A stretch of 58,576 bases of DNA from Kiloniellales bacterium (GTDB taxonomy: Bacteria > Pseudomonadota > Alphaproteobacteria > Kiloniellales > JAKSBE01): the NCBI GenBank assembly GCA_028282935.1, contig JANQGU010000114.1:1-58576 (forward strand). Reading direction: 5' to 3'. Positions within the stretch are counted from its first letter, which is position 1; every line of letters begins with the position of its first letter. Shown here one piece after another: positions 34,464-44,286 of the stretch. Under the pieces are notes generated by a model that saw only the letters and a program-made list of their open reading frames with translations, was not told the origin of the DNA and ran no database searches. The position numbers were made by a program, and so were the translations under genes.

Positions 34464-35465
34464 ATGGCATTCAATCTGAAGGGACGCAATTTCCTCAAGG
34501 TGATGGACTTCGACCAGCGCGAGCTGCGCTATCTGCTCGATCTGTCCCGCGACCTGAAGCGCGCCAAGTACGCGGGGACCGAGCAGCAGCTCCTGAAGGG
34601 CAAGAACATCTGCCTGATCTTCGAGAAGACCTCGACCCGGACCATGTGCGCCTTCGAGGTGGCGGCCATGGATCAGGGTGCCGGCGTCACCTATCTCGGG
34701 CCCTCGGGTTCCCAGATCGGCCACAAGGAGTCCATGAAGGACACGGCGCGGGTCCTCGGCCGCATGTACGACGCCATCGAATACCGCGGCTTCGGGCAGG
34801 GGATCGTCGAGGAGCTGGGCCGCTACGCCGGGGTCCCGGTCTTCAATGGCCTGACCGACGAGTTCCATCCGACCCAGATGCTGGCCGACGTCCTGACCAT
34901 GCGCGAGCACAGCGACAAGCCGCTGCACGACATCGCCTATGCCTTCGTCGGCGATGCCCGCAGCAACATGGGCCACTCCCTGATGATCGTCGGCTGCATC
35001 CTGGGCATGGATGTCCGGCTCGCCGCGCCCAAGGCGAACTGGCCGAGCGACGAGTACCTGGGCCCGGCGCGCGAGCTCGCCGAGACCTACGGCGCGCGCC
35101 TGACCATCACCGAGGACCCGCACGAGGCGGTCCAGGGCGCCGACTTCATCCACACCGACGTCTGGGTCTCGATGGGCGAGCCGGCGGAGGTCTGGGAGGA
35201 GCGGATCAAGCTGCTGAAGCCTTATCAGGTCACCAGTGAGCTGATGGCCGCGACCGGCGTGCCCAGCACCAAGTTCATGCACTGCCTGCCGGCCTTCCAC
35301 AACCGCGAGACCAAGGTCGGCGAGGAGATGTTCGAGAAGTTCGGGATCTCCGAGATGGAGGTCACCGACGAGGTCTTCGAGTCGCCGGCCGGGATCCAGT
35401 TCGAGCAGGCCGAGAACCGCATGCACACGATCAAGGCGGTCCTCGTCGCGACCATCGGGAGCTGA
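34464..35465 (+). CDS. arcB: Ornithine carbamoyltransferase, catabolic
   Basis: 333 residues, ATG behind GGAGGACAAGGACG. The carbamoyl-phosphate loop is [14 protein letters not shown] (about residues 54-67); the ornithine-site motif is [11 protein letters not shown]. In this setting it works in the catabolic direction, turning citrulline and phosphate into ornithine and carbamoyl phosphate. The wider family includes the anabolic ArgF, but the arc context decides. The carbamate kinase gene follows after three bases. Confidence 0.95.
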   Translation: MAFNLKGRNFLKVMDFDQRELRYLLDLSRDLKRAKYAGTEQQLLKGKNICLIFEKTSTRTMCAFEVAAMDQGAGVTYLGPSGSQIGHKESMKDTARVLGRMYDAIEYRGFGQGIVEELGRYAGVPVFNGLTDEFHPTQMLADVLTMREHSDKPLHDIAYAFVGDARSNMGHSLMIVGCILGMDVRLAAPKANWPSDEYLGPARELAETYGARLTITEDPHEAVQGADFIHTDVWVSMGEPAEVWEERIKLLKPYQVTSELMAATGVPSTKFMHCLPAFHNRETKVGEEMFEKFGISEMEVTDEVFESPAGIQFEQAENRMHTIKAVLVATIGS

Positions 35466-35468
35466 GCC

Positions 35469-36407
35469 ATGCGTGTCGTCATCGCCCTCGGCGGCAACGC
35501 CTTGCTGCGCCGCGGCCAGGCCCTGACCGCAGAGAACCAGCGCGAGAACGTCCGGGTCGCCGCCGAGGCGATGGCGCCGATCGCCGAGAAGCACCAGCTC
35601 GTGATCTCCCACGGCAACGGCCCTCAGGTCGGCCTGCTCGCCCTGCAGGGGGCGGCCTACAAGCCGGAGGAGACCTATCCCCTCGACGTGCTGGGGGCCG
35701 AGACCGAGGGCATGATCGGCTACATGATCGAGCAGGAGATGGGCAACCTGCTGCCGGTCGAGGTGCCCTTCGCGACCATCCTGACGATGATCGAGGTCGA
35801 CCCCGCGGATCCGGCCTTCCAGAACCCGACCAAGTTCATCGGCCCCGTCTACGAGGAGGCGGACGCCCGCCGGCTGGCGGAAGAGAAGGGCTGGTCGATC
35901 AAGCCGGACGGCGACAAGTGGCGCCGTGTCGTGGCCTCGCCCTTGCCCAAGCGGATCTTCGAGATCCGCCCGATCAAGTGGCTGATGGAACAGAACACCA
36001 TCGTGATCTGCGCCGGCGGTGGCGGCATCCCGACGGTCTACGACGAGAACCGCAAGCTCCACGGTGTCGAGGCGGTGATCGACAAGGACCTCGCGAGCGA
36101 GCTTCTGGCCCGCGATCTGGATGCCGACCTCTTCATCATGGCGACCGACGCCGACGCGGTCTATCTCGACTGGGGCAAGCCCGGGGCCCGCGGCATCAGG
36201 CTTGCGGCACCGGCCGCCCTGCGGGAGCACGAGTTCGCGGCCGGGTCGATGGGACCCAAGGTCGCGGCGGCTTGCCAGTTCGCCGAGCGAACCGGCAAGG
36301 CAGCCGCGATCGGCGCCCTGGCCGACCTTCCTGCTATAGTGGAAGGCAGGGCGGGCACGACCGTGAGCGGTGCCGCCGAAGGGATGGCGTTTCACGGCTC
36401 GGCCTGA
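35469..36407 (+). CDS. arcC: Carbamate kinase
   Basis: 312 residues. Makes ATP from carbamoyl phosphate and ADP, releasing ammonia and CO2, the energy-yielding step of the ADI pathway. Motifs: [12 protein letters not shown] at the start, [64 protein letters not shown]. Complete and of normal length. It is the last gene before the ATPase block, 78 bases ahead of the B subunit gene. Confidence 0.96.
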   Translation: MRVVIALGGNALLRRGQALTAENQRENVRVAAEAMAPIAEKHQLVISHGNGPQVGLLALQGAAYKPEETYPLDVLGAETEGMIGYMIEQEMGNLLPVEVPFATILTMIEVDPADPAFQNPTKFIGPVYEEADARRLAEEKGWSIKPDGDKWRRVVASPLPKRIFEIRPIKWLMEQNTIVICAGGGGIPTVYDENRKLHGVEAVIDKDLASELLARDLDADLFIMATDADAVYLDWGKPGARGIRLAAPAALREHEFAAGSMGPKVAAACQFAERTGKAAAIGALADLPAIVEGRAGTTVSGAAEGMAFHGSA

Positions 36408-36417
36408 GCCGGAGGAC

Positions 36418-36463
36418 GAGCGGCCCCAGGGGGACGGCCCCGCAAAGGGGCGAAGGGCCGCTC
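36418..36463 (+). promoter_or_regulatory. Nested stem-loop between arcC and the ATPase operon
   Basis: An outer perfect nine-base stem (GAGCGGCCC / GGGCCGCTC) encloses a second hairpin (GCCCC, GCAAA loop, GGGGC). It ends 13 bases before the ribosome site AGGGAG of the B subunit. No T run follows, so it is more likely a processing or stability element, or a partial attenuator, than a full terminator. Confidence 0.6.
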
Positions 36464-36485
36464 GGGGAACAGGGAGATGGCGGGC

Positions 36486-37913
36486 ATGACGCGCGAGCTT
36501 GTGCGTTATTCGAGAATTCTGTCGATCGTCGGAGACATCCTGCAGGTCCAGGTGCCCGAGCCCGGCGAGGGCGAGGAAGCTGTCGTGCGCTTCAAGGACC
36601 TCGCCATCGTCGAGGAGGAGGACGGCCGCAAGTCCCTGGCCCAGGTCATCAACATCGTGCGCGACGCCGTGTCGCTGCAGATCTTCACCGGGACCAAGGG
36701 CGTCTCGACCAGCGCCACCGTGACCTTCCTCGGCCATCCGATGCAGACGACCTATTCGCCGAACATCCTCGGCCGGGTCTTCACGGGGGCGGGGGCGCCC
36801 CTGGACTCCGGCCCCGACCTCTCCATGGACCCGAAGGTCGATATCGGCGGGCCCTCGGTGAACCCGGTCGAGCGGATCGTGCCGACCAAGATGATCCGCA
36901 CCGACGTGCCGATGATCGACGTCTTCAACTGCCTGGTCGAAAGCCAGAAGATCCCGATCTTCTCGGTCTCGGGCGAGCCCTACAATCCCTTCCTGGCGCG
37001 GATCGGCATCCAGGCCGACGCCGACATCGTGGTCTTCGGCGGCCTGGGCCTGATCTTCGACGACTACTACACCTTCCGGAAGGCTTTCGAGGACGCCGGC
37101 GTCTTCTCGCGCACGGTGATGTTCGTCAACCAGGCCTCGGACCCGATCGTCGAGCGCCTGCTGGTACCGGACATGGCCCTGGCGGTCGCCGAGCGCTTCG
37201 CGGTCGAGGAGGGCAAGCGGGTCCTGGTCCTGCTGACCGACATGACCGCCTACGCGGACGCCCTGAAGGAGATCGGCATCTCCATGGAGCGGGTGCCCTC
37301 GAACCGGGGCTACATGGGCGACCTCTACTCGCAGCTCGCCCGCCGCTACGAGAAGGCCTGCGACTACGCCAAGGGCGGCTCGGTCACGATCCTGGCCGCG
37401 ACGACCATGCCCGGCAACGACGTGACCCATCCGGTGCCCGACAACACCGGCTACATCACCGAGGGCCAGTTCTACCTGCACAGCGGCGTCATCGATCCCT
37501 TCGGCTCGCTGTCCCGGCTCAAGCAGAACGTCATCGGCAAGGTGACCCGCGAGGACCACGGCCAGATCATGAACACCATGATCCGCTTCTATTCCGAGGG
37601 CCAGGACGCCGCCCAGAAGCAGGCCATGGCCTTCGACCTCTCGGACTACGACCACCAGCTCCTCAAGTTCAACCGGCTGTTCCGCGAGCGCTTCATGGAC
37701 ATCGAGGTGTCGATCCCGCTCGAGGAGGCGCTCGACCTGGGCTGGCGGACCCTGGCCGAGTGCTTCCGGCCCGAGCAGCTCCTGATGAAGCAGGACCTGA
37801 TAAGCAAGTACTTCCCGCAGGACGTCTCACCGCCGGTGGAACCCGTCGAGGCGGGGGGCGAGGTGGAGGCGGAAGGACCGGGAGGCGGCCATGGCGAAGC
37901 TGCAGCTCAGTAA
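36486..37913 (+). CDS. atpB: V/A-type ATP synthase subunit B
   Basis: 475 residues from the second ATG (36486), which lies nine bases after AGGGAG; the ATG at 36477 is too close. This is the non-catalytic nucleotide-binding subunit of the V1/A1 head. Seen: [13 protein letters not shown], the degenerate P-loop region [54 protein letters not shown] and [18 protein letters not shown]. It has a Glu/Gly-rich C-terminal extension of about 30 residues. It overlaps the D gene by 23 bases. Confidence 0.95.
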   Translation: MTRELVRYSRILSIVGDILQVQVPEPGEGEEAVVRFKDLAIVEEEDGRKSLAQVINIVRDAVSLQIFTGTKGVSTSATVTFLGHPMQTTYSPNILGRVFTGAGAPLDSGPDLSMDPKVDIGGPSVNPVERIVPTKMIRTDVPMIDVFNCLVESQKIPIFSVSGEPYNPFLARIGIQADADIVVFGGLGLIFDDYYTFRKAFEDAGVFSRTVMFVNQASDPIVERLLVPDMALAVAERFAVEEGKRVLVLLTDMTAYADALKEIGISMERVPSNRGYMGDLYSQLARRYEKACDYAKGGSVTILAATTMPGNDVTHPVPDNTGYITEGQFYLHSGVIDPFGSLSRLKQNVIGKVTREDHGQIMNTMIRFYSEGQDAAQKQAMAFDLSDYDHQLLKFNRLFRERFMDIEVSIPLEEALDLGWRTLAECFRPEQLLMKQDLISKYFPQDVSPPVEPVEAGGEVEAEGPGGGHGEAAAQ

Positions 37914-38496
37914 GTCGGCGCTCGCCAAGGAGCAGAAGAGCCTCAGGACCTACCAGCGCTTCCTGCCCTCACTCGACCTCAAGCGCCAGCAGGTGATGGC
38001 CGAAAAGGCCAAGGCCGAACGGGCCCTGGCGGAGCGGCGACGCGAGATCGAGGCGCTCCGCAAGGAGGCCGGCGAGACGCTGCCCATGCTCGCCCTTTCC
38101 GAGGTGGAGCTGACCGGTCTGGTGAAGCTGACCGGCGTGAAGATCGGCAGCGAGAACGTCGTCGGCACGCACCTGCCGCGGCTCGAGGACATCGAGGTCG
38201 AGGTCCGGCCCTACGCCTACCTGGGCCGGCCGCCCTGGGTCGACCGCACGGTGGAGATGCTGCGCAAGATGCTCGAGCTGCGGGTTCGCGCCCAGGTCGA
38301 GGAGCGCCGCGTGGCGCTGCTGGCGCAGGCGGTCAAGACGGTGACCCAGCGGGTCAACCTCTTCGACAAGGTCCTGATCCCGGAGGCCCAGGGCAGCATC
38401 AAGCGGATCCAGATCTACCTCTCCGATATGGAAACGGCGGCCGTCGTCCGCTCCAAGATCGCCAAGAAGAAGCACGCCGCAGCGGGGGCCGCATGA
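37891..38496 (+). CDS. atpD: V/A-type ATP synthase subunit D
   Basis: 201 residues, ATG with GGAGG five bases upstream, inside the end of the B gene. Subunit D is the central rotor shaft and is a long antiparallel coiled coil. The N-terminal part ([30 protein letters not shown]) and the C-terminal part ([42 protein letters not shown]) match the family. Length is normal. Overlaps the next gene by four bases (ATGA). Confidence 0.92.
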   Translation: MAKLQLSKSALAKEQKSLRTYQRFLPSLDLKRQQVMAEKAKAERALAERRREIEALRKEAGETLPMLALSEVELTGLVKLTGVKIGSENVVGTHLPRLEDIEVEVRPYAYLGRPPWVDRTVEMLRKMLELRVRAQVEERRVALLAQAVKTVTQRVNLFDKVLIPEAQGSIKRIQIYLSDMETAAVVRSKIAKKKHAAAGAA

Positions 38497-40292
38497 GCAT
38501 CGCGCGGGTCAAGCGGGTCACCGTCTGCGGCCTTTCCAGCGAAAAGGACGGCCTCCTGGAGGGCCTGCAGGCGCTCGGCTGCCTGCACCTGCTGCCCCTG
38601 CGGCCGGCGCCGGCCGAGCCGGAGAAGGTGGCGAGCCCCCGGGCCGAATCGGCCTACAAGGCCCTGCGCTTCCTCACCGACATGCCCGAGAAGCGCAAGC
38701 AGGTCACCAAGGATCCGCGGTTCGACGTGGAGAGCGTCGTGCAGGAGGCGCTTGCCGTGAAGGACCGGCTGCGCGACGCCACCGATCGCCGGGACTTCCT
38801 CGAGCATCGCATCGCCCAGGTCGAGCCCTGGGGGGATATCGCCTTTCCGCCCCACGCGGAGCTCGCCGGCTACCGGCTGTGGTTCTACATCCTGCCCTCG
38901 GGCAAGGCCGGCGCGCTCAGGGAGGTCGAGCTGCCCTGGCAGATCGTCCGCAAGGACAACCACTTCACCTATGTCGTGGTGATCGCCCAGGAAGAGCCGC
39001 CGGGCGACCTCCTGCCGGTGCCGCGAACCCACACCGGCGCGCTGCCGCTGCTGGCGCTGAAGGACCGGCTCGAGGAGACCGAGGTCGAGATCGAGGACAT
39101 CGTCGCCCAGCGGCTGGCGCTGACGCGCTACATCTATCTGCTGAGCGTCAATCTCGCCGAGGCCGAGAACCGGGCTTCGCTCGCCTATGCCGATCAGCAG
39201 GTCCGGGAGGAGGACGGGATCGTCGCGGTCCAGGGCTGGGTCCCCGAGGACGCCATACCGGAGGTCGAGGCCTTCGCGGAGGAGCGGGGGCTCGCCTGCC
39301 TGCTGGAGGATCCCAAGCCGGAGGAGGAGCCGCCGACCTTGATCGAGGAGACGCCCGAGATGGTCGCCGGCGTCGATCTGGCCATGTTCTACACGGTGCC
39401 GCCCTACCGCATGTGGGACCCCAGCGTGGTCCTGTTCTTCTCCTTCTCCGTCTTCTTCGCCATGATCGTGGCCGACGCTGGCTATGCCGCGGTCCTGCTG
39501 GCCGGCCTCTTCGTCTTCTGGAAGCGGCTGGGGCGGGGCGCGAGGGGCCGCTCCTATCGCCTGCTCGGCCTGTCGATGCTGGGCTGCACCCTGGTCTACG
39601 GCGTCCTGACCGGCAGCTACTTCGGCGTGGCGCCCGCGGCGGACTCGCTACCCGGCGCCCTGCAGGTGCTCGACTTGAACGACTACGACGCGATGATGCG
39701 GCTCTCGATCATGATCGGCGTGCTGCACTTGGCGATGGGCAATGCCGTGGTCGCTTACACGAAGCGCGGAAGCCGGACCGCGATCGCGAACCTCGGCTGG
39801 ATCGTGGGACTCTTCGGCGCGACGGCCCTGGTCTTCGCCACGCCCGGCGGCACCCTGGCGGAGGCCGCCCCCTACGTTCTCGGAGCCGGCGTGGCCGCGA
39901 TCTTCCTGTTCTCCAGCGAGCGCCCGATCGTCGACCGGCCGATGGACTACCTCTGGCGCGCGCTCGACGGCCTCAAGGCCCTGATGGGCATCATGGGCGC
40001 CTTCGGCGACGTGCTCAGCTACATGCGCCTCTTCGCGCTGGGCCTGGCGAGCGCCTCGCTCGCCCTGACCTTCAACAGCCTGGCGATGCAGGCCAAGGAC
40101 GCGGCGCCGGGCCTCGGCCTGCTCTTCGCCATCCTGATCCTGATCGGCGGACACGTCGTCAACCTGGGCCTGGCGATCATGAGCGGCGTGGTCCACGGCC
40201 TCAGGCTCAACTTCATCGAATTCTACAAGTGGGGAATGCCGGGAGAGGGGAGTCCCTTCCGGAGGTTTGCCCGCAAGGAGGTGCAACCGTGA
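38493..40292 (+). CDS. atpI: V/A-type ATP synthase subunit I (a subunit)
   Basis: 599 residues. The N-terminal half is the soluble stator part ([36 protein letters not shown]). From about residue 300 the membrane part has some seven helices (VVLFFSFSVFFAMIVADAGYAAVLLAGLFVFW; LSYMRLFALGLASASLALTFNSLAMQA, with the essential Arg in this helix). The C-terminal GLRLNFIEFYKWGMPGEGSPFRRFARKE is strongly conserved. It provides the ion half-channels beside the K ring. Confidence 0.94.
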   Translation: MSIARVKRVTVCGLSSEKDGLLEGLQALGCLHLLPLRPAPAEPEKVASPRAESAYKALRFLTDMPEKRKQVTKDPRFDVESVVQEALAVKDRLRDATDRRDFLEHRIAQVEPWGDIAFPPHAELAGYRLWFYILPSGKAGALREVELPWQIVRKDNHFTYVVVIAQEEPPGDLLPVPRTHTGALPLLALKDRLEETEVEIEDIVAQRLALTRYIYLLSVNLAEAENRASLAYADQQVREEDGIVAVQGWVPEDAIPEVEAFAEERGLACLLEDPKPEEEPPTLIEETPEMVAGVDLAMFYTVPPYRMWDPSVVLFFSFSVFFAMIVADAGYAAVLLAGLFVFWKRLGRGARGRSYRLLGLSMLGCTLVYGVLTGSYFGVAPAADSLPGALQVLDLNDYDAMMRLSIMIGVLHLAMGNAVVAYTKRGSRTAIANLGWIVGLFGATALVFATPGGTLAEAAPYVLGAGVAAIFLFSSERPIVDRPMDYLWRALDGLKALMGIMGAFGDVLSYMRLFALGLASASLALTFNSLAMQAKDAAPGLGLLFAILILIGGHVVNLGLAIMSGVVHGLRLNFIEFYKWGMPGEGSPFRRFARKEVQP

Positions 40293-40747
40293 ATGAACTC
40301 GTAGTGGCACTGGGCTGGGTCGGCATCTACTCGCCGATGGCCATTGGCGCGATCGGCAGCTCCATCGGCTGCGCCCTCGCGGGGGCGGCGGCCTGCGGGG
40401 CGATGCTCGAGACCGAGGGCGGCTACGGCCGCTTCATCGGGCTGACGGCGCTGCCGTCGTCCTTCGTGATCTACGGCATCGTCGTCATGTTCACGCTCAA
40501 CCGCGAGGTGACGCCGGAGAACGCCGGGGCCCTGTTCGGGATCGGCTTCTTCGCCGGTCTCGCCTTTCTCTATGCGGGGATCTATCAGGGCCGCTCCTGC
40601 GCCGATGCGATCAACGCCGCCAAGGAGAAGCCCGAGATCTTCGGCCTCTCGATCGCGCCGGCCGCGATCATCGAGGGCTTCGCGGTCTTCGCCTTCGTCT
40701 TCGCGCTGGTGGTCAGCGCGGGTATCCCGGCGGCGGGAGGCTCCTGA
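40289..40747 (+). CDS. atpK: V/A-type ATP synthase subunit K (rotor ring)
   Basis: 152 residues, starting at a GTG (40289) that overlaps the previous stop, with AAGGAGG upstream. Four membrane helices in two related hairpins, as expected for the V-type c subunit. The ion-carrying Glu is Glu129 in AAIIEGFAVFAFVFAL; the first hairpin lacks an acidic residue. Gln100 (GIYQGRSCA) is present, but the second helix reads LPSSF where Na+ pumps have a Thr-Gln pair. H+ coupling is therefore more likely; inference only. Confidence 0.92.
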   Translation: MNELVVALGWVGIYSPMAIGAIGSSIGCALAGAAACGAMLETEGGYGRFIGLTALPSSFVIYGIVVMFTLNREVTPENAGALFGIGFFAGLAFLYAGIYQGRSCADAINAAKEKPEIFGLSIAPAAIIEGFAVFAFVFALVVSAGIPAAGGS

Positions 40748-41442
40748 TGGCCAAGGCAGCGAAGGAGGCGCTGCCTCCCGCGAGCGGGGTCGACGCCCTG
40801 ATTGCCAAGCTTCGCGACGAGGGCGTCTCGGCGGGCCGCAGCGAGGCCGAGAAGATCGTCGCCGAGGCCCATGCCAGGGCCAAGCAGATCGTCGACAAGG
40901 CCAAGGCCGAGGCCAAGCAGCACCTCGCGGCCGCCCAGAAGGAGGGCGACGCCTACCAGTCGGCCGGTCAGGAGGCGGTGAAGACCGCCATGCGCGACAC
41001 CGTGCTCGACATGAAGGCCCAGCTCATGCAGCGCTTCAGCGCGGACGTCAAGCGGCTGGCCTCCGAGGAGCTCGGCAAGGACGAGACCCTCAAGCAGATG
41101 ATCCTCGAGCTGGTCGGCCGGGCGCGCGAGGACACCGGCCTGGCCAAGGCGGAGGAGATCGAGGTCATTCTGCCGGAGAAGGCCGCGGGGCTGGAGGAGC
41201 TGCGCAAGAACCCGGCGGAGCTGCAGAAGGGCAGGGCGACCAGGTACGTCCTGGGCCTGACCGACGAGATGCTGCGCGAAGGCGTGACTTTCTCGGCGTC
41301 CGAGGACATCGAGTCCGGCGTCCGGATCCGCGTCGTCGAGGGCAACATCACGATCGACCTCACCGACGAAGCGATCGCGGCCTTGCTGCTGCAGCACCTG
41401 CAACCGCGGTTTCGTGCGGTGCTCGAAGGCATCGTGAAGTAG
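40747..41442 (+). CDS. atpE: V/A-type ATP synthase subunit E
   Basis: 231 residues; ATG overlaps the K stop by one base. The N-terminal half is a long Ala/Lys/Glu-rich helix (AGRSEAEKIVAEAHARAKQIVDKAKAEAKQHLAAA), the C-terminal part a small globular domain (GVTFSASEDIESGVRIRVVEGNITIDLTDEAIAALLLQHLQPRFRAVLEG). Subunit E is the peripheral stalk. No G/H partner gene is in the cluster. Confidence 0.88.
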   Translation: MAKAAKEALPPASGVDALIAKLRDEGVSAGRSEAEKIVAEAHARAKQIVDKAKAEAKQHLAAAQKEGDAYQSAGQEAVKTAMRDTVLDMKAQLMQRFSADVKRLASEELGKDETLKQMILELVGRAREDTGLAKAEEIEVILPEKAAGLEELRKNPAELQKGRATRYVLGLTDEMLREGVTFSASEDIESGVRIRVVEGNITIDLTDEAIAALLLQHLQPRFRAVLEGIVK

Positions 41443-41458
41443 CGCCGGGTTCGGGGCG

Positions 41459-42154
41459 ATGAAGGATCCCAACGTCTACATCATGCTGATGTCGAGCCTG
41501 CCCAGTCCCGAGGCGCTCTTCCTCGCGAAGCGGCCGCCGCTGTCCCGCCTGAAGCTCGACCGGCGCCTGCGCGTCCTCGCGCCCGAGCACGCGCGGGCGC
41601 TGCGCCTGACCGAGAAGGTCGTGCACTGGGGCGACATCCCGCTCGCGGCCACGGACGCCGAGCTCGTCGCCCGGGCGAAGATGGCGGCGCGGGAGATCGA
41701 GAACGAGACCGTCCGGCTGCTGATCCGCGATCGGCTCGAGATCCGCACCTGCATGGCGGCCCTGCGCCGGCGCCTGCGTGGCGAGCCGGCGCCGGCCTCC
41801 GGAACCGACTGGGGTTTCGGTCGCTGGACGCGCCACATCGCGCGCAACTGGACGGAAACGAGCTTCCGCCTGGACGCGGTCTTTCCCTGGCTGCGCGAGG
41901 CCGACAAGCTCCTGAAGGATGGCGAGAGCCTGCCGCTGCAACGCTTGATCCTGCAGCAGGCCTGGAAGAGCGCGAAGCGCCGCAAGGGCGCGCACCAATA
42001 CGACTTCGAAGCCGTCGTCGTCTACGTGCTCATGTGGAACATCGTCGACCGCTGGGGCCGCTACGACGGCGAGAAGGCGGTCGAGCGCTTCGATCGGCTG
42101 GCCGAGGCCGCGCTGGGCGACCACGCAAAGCTGTTCGGGGAAGGACGAGCCTGA
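41459..42154 (+). CDS. DUF2764-like protein of the V-type ATPase operon
   Basis: 231 residues, ATG at 41459. The opening (NVYIMLMSSLPSPEALFLAKRPPLSRLKLDRRLRVL) and the position between E and A match the DUF2764 proteins found in the ATPase operons of Bacteroides, chlamydiae and spirochaetes. The middle has RDRLEIRTCMAALRRRLRGEP and ARNWTETSFRLDAVFPWL; it is helical with no membrane segment. A likely role is to replace subunit C as the link between rotor shaft and K ring. Family assignment is by motif and context, so moderate. Confidence 0.7.
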   Translation: MKDPNVYIMLMSSLPSPEALFLAKRPPLSRLKLDRRLRVLAPEHARALRLTEKVVHWGDIPLAATDAELVARAKMAAREIENETVRLLIRDRLEIRTCMAALRRRLRGEPAPASGTDWGFGRWTRHIARNWTETSFRLDAVFPWLREADKLLKDGESLPLQRLILQQAWKSAKRRKGAHQYDFEAVVVYVLMWNIVDRWGRYDGEKAVERFDRLAEAALGDHAKLFGEGRA

Positions 42155-44157
42155 TGGCCAGCGACGACAAGCCAAAAGACGCCGCCGGTGCTGGGAATGC
42201 GGCGAAGGCCCGCAAATCGGCCCGCAAGCCGGCGGCGGCCCTGCCCATCAAACCCAAGACCAGCAGGCCCAAGCCCAGCAGGCCCAAGACCAGTAGGGCT
42301 GAGATCGGCAAACCGCGGGAGCGCCAGATGGTGGAAGCAAACCTGCAGGCGACGGCGCGCGTGGTCGCCGTCCAGGACGACCTCGTCGAGATCGAGGCCC
42401 TGGACGACCTCGAGGGCAAGCCCGCCGACCTGGTCAAGAACGAGGTGGTCTTCATCTGCCCCAGGAAGGTCAACGAGCTGGGCGAGCAGGAGAAGCTGAA
42501 GGCGGAGGTTCTGAGGGTTCGCGGGCGGACCGCCGATGCGCAGGTCTACGAGGACACCGCGGGCGTGGCCATTGGCGACGCGGTGGAGCAGAGCGGCGAG
42601 ATGCTTGCCGTCGAGTTGGGGCCCGGGCTCCTCGGCCAGGTCTACGACGGGCTGCAGAGCCCTCTGCACGATCTCGCCACGCGCTACGGCATCTTCCTGC
42701 CGCGCGGGGTGGCCACGGCGCCCCTGGACCCCAAGGCCAAATGGTCCTTCGTACCAAAGGTGAAGGTGGGCGCCACGGTCGCCGCCGGCGACACGATCGG
42801 GACCGTCCAGGAAGGCCGCTACACGCACAAGATCATGGTGCCTTTCGGCTGGCCGGGCGAATACAAGGTCTCCTGGATTCAGGAAGGGAACTTCACGGTC
42901 AGCGACACGGTCGCCCAGGTCGAGGACAAGGCGGGCCGCGCGCAGGACATCCGGCTGGCGCAGAAGTGGCCGGTGCGCCGCGCGGTCGACTCCAACCTGA
43001 CGCAGAGCCGGAGGTCGGAGCGGCTCTATCCCGACGAGCCGCTGGTGACGACCCAGCGCATCATCGACACCTTCTTCCCGGTGGCGCGGGGCGGGACGGC
43101 CTGCATTCCCGGGCCCTTTGGCGCCGGCAAGACGGTGCTGCAGAACATGATCTCGCGCTATTCCGCGGTCGACGTGGTCATCGTCGTGGCCTGCGGCGAG
43201 CGCGCCGGCGAGGTGGTGGAGACGATCAACGAGTTCCCCCAGATGAAGGACCCGCGCACGGGCGGCTCCCTGATGGACCGCACCATCATCGTCTGCAACA
43301 CCTCCTCGATGCCGGTGGCGGCCCGGGAAGCCTCGATCTACACCGGCCTGACGCTCGGCGAGTATTACCGGCAGATGGGCTTCGACGTCCTGATGATCGC
43401 CGACTCCACCTCCCGCTGGGCCCAGGCCATGCGCGAGACCTCGGGCCGGCTGGAGGAGATTCCCGGCGAGGAGGGCTTCCCGGCCTACCTCGAATCCTCG
43501 ATCAAGAGCGTCTACGAGCGCGCCGGCGTGATCAGGACCAACGACGCGTCGGTCGGCAGCCTGACCATGATCGGCACCGTGTCGCCGGCGGGCGGCAACT
43601 TCGACGAGCCGGTGACCCAGGCGACCCTGTCGACGGTCAAGGACTTCCTCGGCCTGTCCTACGATCGCGCCTACAAGCGCTTCTATCCGGCGGTCGACCC
43701 CCTGATCTCCTGGTCGCGCTACTCGGCGCAACTGGAGAGCTGGTTCGACAAGAACATCGAGGCCGGCTGGACCAAGCGGGTCTCGGAGATGCAGGACCTC
43801 CTGCACAAGGGCGAAGGCGTGTCGCAGATGATGCAGGTGACCGGGGAGGAGGGCATCACCACCGAGGACTTCGTGGTGCAGCAGAAGGCGCTCTTCCTCG
43901 ACATGGTCTACCTGCAGCAGGACGCCTTCGATTCGGTCGACGCCTCGGCATCCCTGGAACGCCAGAAGCTGACCTTCAACAAGGTCTACGACCTGGTGAC
44001 GCGCAGCTACGGCTTCGCCGACAAGGAGGCGGTCCGGGATTACTTCACCAAGCTCACAGGCTTGTTCAAGAACTTCAACTATGCCGCGGAGGACTCGCCG
44101 GACTACGACGGCCTCTTGAAGCAGATCGACGACCTCGCCGCCACGGCGCCCCACTAG
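42154..44157 (+). CDS. atpA: V/A-type ATP synthase subunit A (catalytic)
   Basis: 667 residues, starting at an ATG that overlaps the previous stop (TGATG). Walker A is GPFGAGKTV, the catalytic Glu region [11 protein letters not shown], Walker [19 protein letters not shown]. The family normally starts near [19 protein letters not shown]; here it is preceded by about 58 extra residues, Lys/Pro/Ser-rich with repeats ([14 protein letters not shown]). A second ATG at 42328 with GGGAG upstream would give the standard length, so either start is possible. Confidence 0.95.
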   Translation: MASDDKPKDAAGAGNAAKARKSARKPAAALPIKPKTSRPKPSRPKTSRAEIGKPRERQMVEANLQATARVVAVQDDLVEIEALDDLEGKPADLVKNEVVFICPRKVNELGEQEKLKAEVLRVRGRTADAQVYEDTAGVAIGDAVEQSGEMLAVELGPGLLGQVYDGLQSPLHDLATRYGIFLPRGVATAPLDPKAKWSFVPKVKVGATVAAGDTIGTVQEGRYTHKIMVPFGWPGEYKVSWIQEGNFTVSDTVAQVEDKAGRAQDIRLAQKWPVRRAVDSNLTQSRRSERLYPDEPLVTTQRIIDTFFPVARGGTACIPGPFGAGKTVLQNMISRYSAVDVVIVVACGERAGEVVETINEFPQMKDPRTGGSLMDRTIIVCNTSSMPVAAREASIYTGLTLGEYYRQMGFDVLMIADSTSRWAQAMRETSGRLEEIPGEEGFPAYLESSIKSVYERAGVIRTNDASVGSLTMIGTVSPAGGNFDEPVTQATLSTVKDFLGLSYDRAYKRFYPAVDPLISWSRYSAQLESWFDKNIEAGWTKRVSEMQDLLHKGEGVSQMMQVTGEEGITTEDFVVQQKALFLDMVYLQQDAFDSVDASASLERQKLTFNKVYDLVTRSYGFADKEAVRDYFTKLTGLFKNFNYAAEDSPDYDGLLKQIDDLAATAPH

Positions 44158-44286
44158 CGCAGCTCGCGCTCACGTGAACGCGGATGAGCTGCTCCCTCGC
44201 ACTCCTGTATGTCTGCAGATCTTAGTGCAAGAGTTGTGCGTTAGGAGGAAGAACAGGCTGCCGCCGCAGGCCTCTCTCTTACCCGT

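Noticed and set aside
44158..44286. Terminator after the ATPase operon
   Set aside because: A seven-base inverted repeat (GCAGCTC/GAGCTGC) exists but with a long loop and no T run, so it does not qualify.
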